From: Branchiostoma floridae
Lineage: Eukaryota; Chordata; Leptocardii; Amphioxiformes; Branchiostomatidae
Reading direction: 5' to 3'
Assembly (NCBI RefSeq): GCF_000003815.2
Contig: NC_049989.1
Location: forward strand, 20,012,168 to 20,076,167
Length of the DNA: 64,000 nt
Shown here: positions 10,975-22,600 of the stretch, piece after piece
Layout: the number at the start of each line of letters is the position of its first letter
Position numbering within the stretch: position 1 is the first letter of the stretch
Translations under genes and position numbers: made by a program
The notes under the pieces: generated by a model
Database searches by the model: none
What the model saw: only the letters and a program-made list of their open reading frames with translations
What the model was told of the DNA's origin: nothing

Positions 10975-13900
10975 CTAAGTTCTTTCGGAGAAGACAAAGG
11001 TGTCCCTGTCCGGAGCAAACACCATCCTGTTCTCCTGCTTCATGTCTTCTCCTGCCCACCCGACGTGGAAATTTTGCACAATCTACAATAGAAATATAAT
11101 AACATCATTTGGAACTTATTGATAAAAGAAAGGAAAAACGAACTAGCAAAACCACTCATACTTGACTGTGCTGTTATCGATAATATTTTGTTGTTCTGTA
11201 TGCAGTCTCGTAGTTACCATTGTATAATCCTTGCAATTAACCTTGCAATTGTGCGATTGTTGAGTTTTGCTAATTGAAGACACATCATGCCCCAGTTTGA
11301 ATGACCAATGACTTTGGCACCCATACGATATGGTAGAATAACGTAACATAAAGCAAATGACAACACACGATTTCTACATATGCACGTCTGTAACGGTACG
11401 TGGTGCTCAAAGGTATTTCACAAAAGAACATAGATAGATCAGAAAGATTTCTATGGAGCCCATACATCTAAGCTACAGAGTAAAACTTAACTCTTCGACG
11501 GCAAAGAGACCTACCCTGATCAATCCGAGATGCAGTTCTTGTTCTGCAAAACGCCGACCTGATGAAGGAATTAAACAAAATGATTAATTGACTCAGTGTC
11601 TTCGGACTCATAAGAACCCATGTGGCTTCTGCAGTGTAGATAAAGAATGTGGCTTCAAACGTGACTGAGTCCATATTCCCCCATCATGAAATGGATTAAA
11701 GATGCACTGCAGTGATGAGCGTTGTATCTATCTATGCAGTTACGTTTAGAACCGCATTCGAGACATTGCAGCGGCGCCACCTATCTGCATTGCGAAGTGG
11801 AACCAGTTTAGGGAAGAAGAAGGACGATCAATGAAACGTTTCTGGTTGTGTAAAAAGAACTTGTAATATTCATTCCAGAAACGTCCTGCAAAATCCTTAC
11901 CGATGCACATCCTCGGTCCGTAGCCGAACGGCAGCAGGGTGAACGGTTGGATACTGCTAGACTCGTCATCACGGAGCCATCTTTCCGGTTTGTAGACTTC
12001 CGGTTCCGGATAGTATTCCGGAAGCGAGCTGATGACGTCATTACCAATTATGATGATCGTCTGAAAACATATCAAAATATAATATTTTAATGATTAGAAT
12101 ATGAGAGAGATAAACAAGTTGCCTAAGGGGAACAAATCAACAAAAATCCCTCTTGCCAAATCATATCATTATAAAACGAGCCCTATTCCATATTTTCCTG
12201 CGCATTTTTAATAATCAATCAAGTTAACCACTAGTTATGATCTCCCATGTCGCTACTGTCAAAAATCTTGCTTTCATCTGTCACCATCTGTATTGTCGTA
12301 TGATTCTTAATCAGTTGTATCATCGTATGATTGTTACTAAGCCCTGTATTTGTGTGATGTGATTGTAAAATTAATGTTCTACCTGTAGTTATGTCTTTCT
12401 GTGCTAAGGATTTAAATTCCTGTGTTAAGTTTGTTTCGATGCCTAAATACGCAATTCAGCGCTGCAATGTACTTAGAGATTGATGGAACAGCAGTCGATA
12501 AACAATTATCTAATACATTATCGACGGCAGGACGAATAATGGTGAATTGTTATTAAATTTGTAGTTTACATTAAGCCTATCTAGACGGGGAGGGGAGGGG
12601 GGTATTGGTTGACGAAGTGTTCCGGTCAGACGTACATATTTCAAAATGACAGAGACCTTTCCCATACTATAGCGTTATATGTTCCCAATTGTAACTGGTC
12701 AAAGGTAAAAATGTTCACGTACCTTCGCAGGAACGACATAGCCCGACAACACGATGTCTCGGTCCAGCGTTCTTACGTTGTTAAGGAAAGTTGGATAAAC
12801 CCTGAAAGATTTCGAAACAAAAAGAGAAAATACAAAGTCAGATGTGCCTTCTGTGCTACATGTATAGACCTACATTTCCACAATTTAGTAATTTGCTTAA
12901 ATCTTGATTCCTCAAGTACAACAACCCATTACACACACACCTTGCAGATGTACAAAGAAAAAGAATAGGCGTTCAAAATCAGCAGCTACAGAAACAAATG
13001 AATGAAGTATGAAATGAAGTATCACCTATTAGAATTGCAGTTGGTGGCTTTTTCGTGATTCACACACCGCAGGGAACCACTAACTGCTACCTGACGTAGC
13101 CAAAAATTTCATATGAAACTTAAGTATACCTGAAAGTTTCCTTCACCACGGCCCGCAGGTAGTGCATCCTGTTCAACACCTTATCATCTATGGGCTGCTC
13201 GGCTGGGACCACCTCCTGGATCTCTCGGTAAAGTTTCTCCTGGGCTTCCGGGTTTTTCGCCAAGCAGAAGAGGTTGAACATCAGGGTGTTCCCCGTCTGA
13301 AATGAATAAAAAAAAATTATGAAAAAGATAAGATGCCATGATAGAATATTCTCATTAATTCTGCAAATGTACTCCTATTTTGCATAAATGGTATTTCATT
13401 TTGGACAACATTGTCTCCGCAACTTACATACAAAAAATCACGAAAATGCGCTGTTCCTTTCTTGAGTTATCCTCTTTCGAATGTCTTGACCAAAAATGCC
13501 CTGCTATCCCAAAACTAGCTAATAGGCTACGAGGCCCAAACTGCGTATGTCCCTTCTTAGCACAAGGCCTATCTAACACCCAAACATGGTGACCATACCT
13601 TGTTCAGATCACGAGATGGCGAAAACGGAAGCTACGCTGCAGTACCAAGGGAAGCTGATGGGGTGCCCAAAATCGAATCATTTCTAGCTTTCGTCACACC
13701 CTACCAACACACCAAGTAAGAAACCAATCCCTCAAGCCGTTCTTCATTATCGTGTTCACACACAGACACACACACACACACACACGCACACACACACACA
13801 CCGTGTCGATCCCGGCAGACAACAGATCCAATGCCATCTCCATCGCCTCCTCGAAGGTGACGTCATTCCTGGACAGGAGGCTCTGGAGAAAGTCCGTGTC

Positions 13901-16900
13901 GGACTCGGCGGGTTTCCCATCTTCAATTGTACTCTGCGTCAGCTTTTCCTTCAGCAACTTCGCAGCGACTCTGAAGTTTGGTAGACACAGTTATTTTAAT
14001 CTTTTAAGTTAGATTTTCCATGTTTCGGAAGAATTGACATAACAGGTGACTATCACCTTTTTCAAGATGTCAACGCCGAGACCAGCCTGTAGGTTTGATC
14101 CACTCACACCGGGAAGGACCCCTACTCTTTTCGATAAGTGCAGCAGGTTCTTTAACTTGCTTGAGGTGTGGCTCTCCTCAAACACGGGACCTCCATTTAA
14201 CGTCCTATCTGAGGGACTAGACGAAATTAGGTACTAACTCATTTTCACCTGAGTAAAGTGAGGAAAGCCGTGTAACGTGTTTTGAAAAGGGCAAAAGATC
14301 GGTGACACGGCAGGGTTCAAACTCGCGACCTCTCGGTCCCAAGCCAAACACGCTATCATGTAACGGATATACCATAGATGAAAAATACCCGCATCCCTTT
14401 GTCGATCTTAAAAATGGCCGATTTTCCACGTCCTAAGATCGTGGATAATGTGACAGGGGTATATACAGCTGCAGCAGAAGCTAGAGAGAGAGAGCCGAAG
14501 CTGTTGTGTTGGGAGAATATCAACCAAGTCATGACATTACATATTAAGCAGATTGAAAGTCTGTACTCTGTACTGCAACCCCAACACCCATACCCCCCTC
14601 TGTTGATGTTTAGCGCAAACCAGAAGAACTACATGAAATTTCCTAGAACAAAATTTAAGCGTCACTTACGTGTGCCACTGGTCGATCGCCTTTTGGAACT
14701 TCCTCCAGGTCGGTGTGCTGATGTACTTGTAGAGACCAGTTGCTGACATTTCCAGTTTGGCAAATGCGTTGAAGAAAGTCGTTGACCCCGCCAATCATCA
14801 TTTGTGCGTCAGAACCCGGTTCAAGGTCACCCAAGGTCAGGCAACCTAGCCGCTTGTCCAGCACAACCACGCTGATCGCTAGGGGTAGGGTGTAAATTTA
14901 AGAAAAAAAACATGATGGTCAGTTATGGTCTGGGGTCGCAAGGAAACAAAAAGAAGAGTTGACTTTGATGTTGACGTTGACTCAATTTTGAACTACGATT
15001 AGCTTGAAATTTCTGCCAATTATTTGTAGTGGCCCTACGCATGCAATACACCAATACGAACATACGTCCACTATGTAATTTGGTTTGAAATTTCAGTCTA
15101 TTGTTTTAAACTGCGAAAACCAAATAAAGCTCTCATCTCATCTCATCTCATCTCATCTCATACAATATCAAATTACGGGCATGGCAGACAGACTACAAAA
15201 TCAATCACACTAAAATTACATCAGATACATGTGTTGAAATTACGTCTCTACTATACTACTGAAAATTACGTTTACAGCCATATTCTTGCTTTAGTCTATA
15301 AAACTGGAGTTTTTTTTTTAGAAAAAAAAACGCTCTAGATGCCGTCCTGCACTAGGCGTAGAGTTTAAGGGTTTCCTACTCACACTCTAGCGTCCATCTG
15401 TACACATAGTTGATGAAGTTGTGAACTTGACCTCCGCTCTCCTCCTTCCCTATCAGAGCCTTGATGACGTCAACCAAGTCCCTGGTGACGTCATCCTGCA
15501 GAGAGGCGTACGCACCGACAGTCTTGGGCCGCATGAGGTCCTTCTGAACCGAACTGCGCACGCGCTGCCACTCAGGACCGTTTCTGAGAAGTAAAGACGA
15601 AACCTGATTTGTCGCGAATGGTTCACCAGGTAGGTAAATGACAGAAGAACAATTTTCTTGTTCAGATATAAAGTCCATGGCACGTTTGCTCTATTGATGA
15701 CGTCACGTATACGTAAGATCATGTGACAATAAAGTCACGTGTTTGTATGTACTCTGTAACTCTCGCGAGTAAGAAAATTTGATACGTGTGTACATATATA
15801 TATATATATGCACCTGTCTGTCTGTGTGTGTGTGTGCGCGTGTGCGTGTGTGTGTGTATGTGTGCGTGTGTGTGTATGTGTGTGTTGTATTTATGTGTAC
15901 GTTTGTGCGTGTGCGTGTGTGTGTGTGTGCGTGTGTGTAAGTGAGCGTGTGCGTGTGTATGTATGTGTGTGTGTGTATGTGTGTGTGTATTGTATTTATG
16001 TGTACGTTTGTATTGTCTATACCTACAGAACCACTATTCCAGCTGGCAGCTTCTTCATCTCCCGGTAGGTTTTGATGCTGTCCACCTGTGGGCGCTCCGG
16101 ATATCTCCCCTCGTTGCGGTACACCTTCTGGATGTCCTTCGGATCGCTGATGACCACTAGTTCTCTTGGTCCGATCTTTTCACGGTAGATACTCCCGTAG
16201 GTCTTTGTTCTCTCTCTGTATGAATCTCGCAGGTTTGTTTTTATTGGAAATCGACCTAAAAGAAAAAAGTACAACATAACTAGAGTTCGGCGACCTCATA
16301 CCTCCATGAAAATTTAGAGCTTTTGTAAAGTTTATGCAATTGACTGATACATTAACATAATTTATGCGTGGTGTTGTTCATTATTGACTAACGTACACAT
16401 CTCACAGGTATAAAATTCCAATCATTAGATATAAAGCGGCTTTGCAATTTTTACTTAAATTATGCAAATAAGTTCCTCATTACCATATTTAGTATCTGCT
16501 TATATTCCATCTATCATAATTAGTAAGTGTTACATTTATTGAAGTCCAGTTATTGCTAATAATGGTATCATACCATTTCCTCATTAATTATGCAAATAAG
16601 GTCCTCATTTGCATAAAATGTATATCATTATGATGAAACCAATCCATCCAGCCGTTCTTGAGTTATCTTGTTGACAGACAGACAGACAGACACACACACA
16701 AACGCAGGGTAAAATATAACCTCCATGACATTTCATGGAGGTAATTACGTTTTTTGACAACAGAGTTAGTAGTTCATCATTAGATTACAATACTGCTTGC
16801 TAAAGTTATACGTAGTTTATCTGGACCTTTTGTGCCACTATAGTTGCTATACTACAAGAACAACAAAGTATACCATAACGGAAAACAATTACGGAAGTTT

Positions 16901-17512
16901 CTCTTGTAACCAAAACAGAGAAAAGAGAGCATCATTCGTAAGATGAAAAACGTCGCGAAAGAACTAAAAGGCGCCAAACATCTGCTTGTGGACCTGTGAT
17001 CCAACGGGACCCTGATCGGGAACTGTGACGTCACAAACGAGGTCGTGGTTCGTAACTTCCAATTCTCTTCGTCCTTCACATACAATTGCTTTAAAACAAT
17101 AGGGCGTCATAAGCTGAACTTTCTTTTACTATTTTTTGCTTAACTCTATCCTTGGCGCTTTGAGGTAGAAATTTTCTCCTACGATTTGCATGTAGAACGT
17201 TGTCAGGGCCCCTATGCAGAGGAGTCGGGGTCAATAGGGCAGTATTACGGCTAATCCTTGAGGCTCCCTTTCTGTGGCATGTTACGTACCAAAAGGAGTA
17301 TAATCCAACGCCGTCCCAATCAAGGGAAGACCCTTCGGCCCGGGGATCTCCTCAAACGGCCGAGCGGCTGTGCCGTCCGCAACGCTGTCTTCCGCCCGGG
17401 TGCTCTGCAGACGGTAGGTCGTTTTTAGGGTCGCCAAACTTCGTGCGCCACAAACCCGGAGCAAACTCTGCCCCTGGTGTCGGACTGCTCTCTGTACATA
17501 TAGCCAGGACAT
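10975..17512 (-). CDS. Mitochondrial-clan cytochrome P450, copy B, frameshifted in one exon
   Basis: Ten coding exons (high to low): 17512-17290, 16255-16027, 15583-15384, 14878-14670, 13970-13802, 13296-13130, 12801-12723, 12060-11901, 11558-11515, 11082-10975 (stop TAG). The start is the ATG of [19 protein letters not shown], an Arg-rich presequence aligned with the starts of C and D; an upstream in-frame ATG at 17581 is less like them. Domains in order: presequence, [12 protein letters not shown] hinge, C-helix [10 protein letters not shown]-helix AGIDTTGNT, K-helix KETFR, PERW, heme loop [10 protein letters not shown] and [12 protein letters not shown], typical of mitochondrial P450s. The exon at 14878-14670 is 209 nt against 208 in A and 211 in C: an extra base in the AAA at about 14775-14777 breaks the frame after GVNDF. 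The coding sum is 1588 nt, one more than a multiple of three. Either the copy is a young pseudogene or this is an assembly error. Confidence 0.85.
13755..13800. repeat. (CA)n microsatellite at a splice donor of P450-B
   Basis: The CA run directly abuts the donor of the I-helix exon (exon end 13802), so the donor itself is GTGTGTG on the minus strand. Confidence 0.85.
14060..14400 (-). mobile_element. tRNA-derived SINE in a P450-B intron
   Basis: On the minus strand the 5' end (14400-14290) has a tRNA-like head with a B-box-like GGTCGCGAGTTTGAACCC. The body (14210-14065) matches the plus-strand element at 63395-63540, sharing GGTCCCGTGTTTGAGGAGAG and CACTTATCGAAAAGAGTAG. This indicates a dispersed SINE family. 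Confidence 0.7.
15132..15162. repeat. (CTCAT)n tail
   Basis: About six CTCAT units preceded by AATAAAGCT. This arrangement often marks the 3' tail of a non-LTR element; no coding remnant is visible next to it. Confidence 0.7.
15815..16015. repeat. (TG)n microsatellite in P450-B intron
   Basis: A TG-rich run interrupted by CG and TA steps, ending about 12 bases from the splice donor at 16026. It occupies the same intron as the CA tracts of copies A and C. Confidence 0.95.
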
Positions 17513-17619
17513 CCTCACACTCAAATCTTCTTGAGATCTTAGACTCAACAGGTGTCCAGAAATGTCGGCCTGAGTCCCCACTTGCGGATTTCTTGTTGTG
17601 TCTCTTGTAGAGGTGAAGA

Positions 17620-17900
17620 ATTGTCACGCGGCCCCTTCACGAAGACTGGGAGGTCATCGACCGTACGGATGACAGCACAAAGACAGGGACATGGGTCATC
17701 CACGGACTGAACCAATAGGACATTCTCATCATGTGCACATTCAAGTTTTTTTTAGATATCTCATACTCAACAGGTGTTTAAGTGGACAGGAATGCTGGCC
17801 TTCCCAGTGAATGGTTTCTATCTGGCTGTCTCTCTGTCTGAGGTGAAGAGTTGTTACGGTTTCTGCATATGGGGAGACACAACAATTAGCGCCTTCGCAA
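17620..17900 (-). other. P450 5' flank, internally duplicated
   Basis: Sequence upstream of copy B (CAACAGGTGT..., GAGGTGAAGA..., GTCACGCGGCCCC...) occurs at 17540-17650 and again, diverged, at 17740-17900. The same motifs precede copy D (8080-8200) and copy C (26255-26420). This shared 5' flank supports whole-gene duplication. No TATA box could be assigned. Confidence 0.6.
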
Positions 17901-19627
17901 AGAGCCCCCGGCGATAGAACATGTATTTTTTTTATTTGTTTGTGCAATTTTATTATATAAATTAAATCTCATATTATCTAGAATATCTTAATATGAATAA
18001 ATATATAAATTTGAATAAATCTGATATGAAGGAATTATACCAAGTCCAAGATGGTGGACCATATGGCCAGATCTACCGAAATGATCGCGTATATCAAGAC
18101 AAATACATATATATTTGTATTGAAATTAATTTTTTGCATCATTGTTTTGTTTATGCCCGTTTGTCTGTTCCCTTACTCCAGAGCACTATATGGTTCCCAA
18201 TGTGCCGTCCACAAATTTTAATCCAATATCTTAGGCATTCTTATGTGGGCATCAAAGGTCACTGGGGTGCGGTAATCGGACTTTGAGCCTCCAAAGTACT
18301 AAAGACATGTGACCCAGAGGTACGTAGAAGCTGTTCACCAACAGTACGTGGACTTGTTGGTGATGTCCAACGTAGATGTACATGTATGTGTCAGATGGGT
18401 GTTTGTGTATGCTGCCGCTTCAACGGCTTAAAGACCCACTAATATTTTGGCACTAAGATTTGAAATATTAATATATATTATTGAGAACAAAAGTGTTATG
18501 GGAAGGGCATTGATGATGACGCCAATGGCGTCATATCATAGCCGAAAAGCCGTCCACACGCTAAGCAGACAAACAAATAGACAGACAGACACTGCTATTA
18601 AATCATTGTATCAGGCTCTTCTGGTTTTTACTATTGTTAAACTTTTATTCACACCATTGACGTTATAGCCAACCGACCATGCAATAAAAACTGACATCTG
18701 TATGAAGTTAGTTTGAATGTAAATATATGCGAATATGTCTGAGGAATGCAGTTCGCGCTTGATAACACTTCCACGTATTCATGCGCGGCGACAGGAATTG
18801 TGGGTAATATGTCAAGGGTGAAGACCCCTGAGAAATAAACAAAACACGTCATTGACAAATTGCCCAAAATAGCAGTCGCCGCGCATGCTTACTCTAAGGT
18901 TTGACCGAGCTTATAACATACACGGAGCTTTAAAGAATATCTATTGAGTGTCAATTTGACAAGAACATTACCATTTTTACTTGAATGTCCCAAACAGTTT
19001 GATATGCATAGTTCAACTCAAAAATGGCCATCATCTTATGTACTGTACAGGGTACTCAAATGATTAAAAATTGCCAATTCAAAAGCATAATTGAATTCGA
19101 CATGTACACGCGGAGAAATATATATATTTTTATATTATTAGAAAAAACTTAAAGTTCCATCACTACACCAAAGAACATAATCTCATTCCATAATATAAAG
19201 TTTATAAAGTAGATTACCATTTCCATGTATTTCTCATTGCAATCATGCGGTATATATGTTACAGAATCTGATGTTATACAGTTTTGTTACATGTTGATGA
19301 TATGTGTTGGCAATGAAGTACAATGCTACGTAACACAACCAGGTAATATCGTTATAATTGTTTATTACGATAGCTAGAACGTTTATTCGGTTGGTAGATG
19401 CCATTCATTCATTCATTCATTCATCCATTCATTCATTCATTCATCCACCCATTCTGAGGAGCCATGAGCCATGGTCAGTCCTCCAATACATAATCATTTA
19501 CAGACTTTTCACTAACTGATGGTGTTGGACACATTTCATCAAGTAAAAAAAACAACTCCGCGTCTTAACTTTAGTGGATGCTAATCAACGAAAGAAACAT
19601 AATTGGATACTTGTAGAGATTATATCT
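17900..19627. other. Spacer between P450 copies B and C, no gene seen
   Basis: AT-rich, with a (CATT)n microsatellite at 19405-19455. Reading frames are short and low in information. Nothing resembles a P450 exon or an RNA gene. Confidence 0.6.
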
Positions 19628-22600
19628 TTACGCTCTTGCAGAGAAGACGAATGAGTCCCTGTCCGGAGAAAGTACCAGCCGGTTCACTTGTTTCATGTCC
19701 TCTCCTGCCCATCCGACGTGGAAGTTCTGAACAATCTACATGAGAAAATATCATCATCATCAACTGCGCATTAATTGTTTAGGAAGAATTAGTGGTGATA
19801 ATGTTATGTTTGGTAACAGTACATTGTAGAAATGGTAGAATGAAACTGAAGAGGGGAAAGGGCAAGGTATAAAACAAAGTACATTGTACAAGACATACAC
19901 GCTATACCCATACATTTTGTGAAATTAAAGTAAAAGATAGAAATGGACTTGATCTAAATAGAACCGTAATTTTCAATGCCTAAATAATGCAACGAAACTT
20001 ACCCTGATCAATCCGAGATGAAGCTCTTGTTCTGCGAAACGCCGACCTGGTAAAGGAATTAAGAATGATAAGAGAAACAAGATATTCAAAAAATTGACCA
20101 AGCGCAAAGAACTAAATTCTTGGAAAGTCCAGCAAATGTCCTGAAAAAATCTCATGGAAGTCCTAAAAAACAAAAGAAACATTCTAAAAAAATCCAGGAA
20201 AATCTGGAAAACATTCCAGGAAAGTCCTGAAAAAGTTCCAGGAAAGTCCTGAAAAAGTTCCAGAAAAGTGCATCTAATGGCATCGTCTCCCCTGAAGAGT
20301 TGTCACGGTTTCTGCATATGAAAAGCCCCTGCACAAAGACTGTGGCGTCATCGACCCTACCGGGGTCATGGTCAGCACCCATGGACTGAACTATTATTGA
20401 GGCGGGGGTGGCGTTCAGGCGACAAACCGTGCGGTGTATCTTATCCCTATTTAGGCTTAGGTTCCATTTCCGAAATTTCCGAACTTCCGGGCCCGGCGAG
20501 ATGTTTGCGGAAACGGAAAATGAAACTGTTTACAAAGGAATATACACAAATTATGTTCCTGACTATTGCTTTTAAGTTATGTGTGTTTTGTTGCCTTTCT
20601 TGTCATATTTTTCGTTTCCCAAAGCTGCCCGGCCGGGTCCAGGGTTGGGAATTGGGACCTAGGCCTTAGAAGGGACTTTTGAAGCTCGCGCCAACTTTCA
20701 AAGTCCTAAAAAAACAAAAGAAACATTCTAAAAAAAATCCAGGAAAATCTGGAAAACATTCCAGGAAAGTCCTGAAAAAGTTCCAGGAAAGTCCTGAAAA
20801 AGTTCCAGAAAAGTCCTGTAAAATCTGTACCAATGCACATCCTCGGTCCGTAGCCGAACGGCAGCAGGGTGAACGGTTGGACGCTGCTCGACTCGTCATC
20901 ACGGAGCCATCTTTCCGGTTTGTAGACTTCCGGTTCCGGATAGTATTCCGGAAGCGAGCTGATGACGTCGTGAGCCATGAAGATCTTCGTCTGGTGAGAG
21001 ATGTATGGACGAGATATTTATTTTCGAATACTACACCATTTGGTTTTTGTTGCTGTTGAACTTGTACTTTGTGTCTTACTGTCTGCAAAGATGTTACTAT
21101 TTGAATGGATGAATGAATTTTATTAACGTGTCATGCGTTAAATGCGTTACTATAATTGCATTCAGGATAATCCTCCTTGATTCCTGACTCTACTGACATA
21201 ACCCATTGGTCATTCGAACTGAGGAAGATAGGGTGACCGACAGCAATGTTCCCAACTGTAACTTCCCAATGGTAGAAATGTTAACATACCTTCGCAGGGA
21301 CGACATATCCAGACAACACCATGTCTCGGTCCAGCGTTCTTATGTTGTTGCCAACAGTTGGACAAAGCCTAAAAAAAGATGAAGAAAAATAAGCTAAAAA
21401 TGTGACTTCTAAATGTATCGTTCTGCCTTATTCTATGTAAATGTTCCAATACATAATGCATGCACGTTCGGTGACACCCAACATTGCTGCCTGGGATACC
21501 GTCTGTATTGTCTTGTTGCAATTCAATTGAAATAAAATAAAAATTAAATTAAATTTAAAAAAAAATGAAATTAAAAAAAATATTAAAACAAAATGAAATG
21601 AAATAAAACAAAATGAAATGAAATAAAATACAATGAAATAAAATAGAATAAATATATGATACATCATAGCAAATCACGATGAAACATGATAAAATATCAT
21701 ATACAAAATACAATACAAAGTAATAAAACATCATAAACTAAGTCAAAAGGATCATTGTGGGCAAGAACTAACCTAATTTAGTTATTAAAGTATTTAAAAA
21801 GTATTCAAAAACATCAAGTATGGGCGAGGACTAACTTTCCAGGTATAAGAAGCAAGACTTTTGTAAAGGTTATAAAACCCAAGCTCACCTGAAAGTTTCC
21901 TTCACCACTGCCCGCAGGTAGTGCATCCTGTTCAACACCTTATCATCTATGGGCTGCTCGGCTGGGACCACCTCCTGGATCTCTCGGTAAAGTTTCTCCT
22001 GGGCTTCCGGGTTTTTCGCCAGGCAGAAGAGATTGAACATCAGGGTGTTCCCCGTCTGAAAAGATGAAAATCAAGCTAAGCTAAACTACAAAAATGATAT
22101 GTACGGTTTATATTGAAAAATGTTTAAACTTTGTTCCAACACTAAAAGGAACTGACCATAAACTTTCGGCCGAACACTCCGACCTTCTTCAGATGAAATG
22201 ACTCGCTGCACTAATCCGGAAGTCGTCGGATGAAGTCAGGTAGCAGCGAATCATGAATGATATTGAAAGTTCGAAGATTTCATCAGAAGAAGGTCGGAGT
22301 GTTCGGCCGAAAATTTATGGTGAGTTTCTCTTAGTGTTGGAACAAAGTTTAAACATTTTTTAATATGGGATCTACCAACACAGATGAGCTTTCATTCGGA
22401 TATGTACGGCTTACTATACTTCCTTATGGGGGTGGGACATGTTTGGTTTTTCCTAGCCTTCATGCTGGTACTAGCAGAAGAAATGAAAAATGAAAATTAA
22501 AAAAAAAAATGTGTCTGCCTACCAAAAAATTATACTTGCCCACCAAAAAGGCCGGTGAAAGATGCTGTGACTTCATCGACCCACGGCCTTTAAGGGGAAC

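Noticed and set aside
20666-21088. Frames of 126-140 codons on both strands
   Set aside because: They cover the P450-C heme exon and the adjacent 22-bp tandem repeat in other frames, with no independent support.
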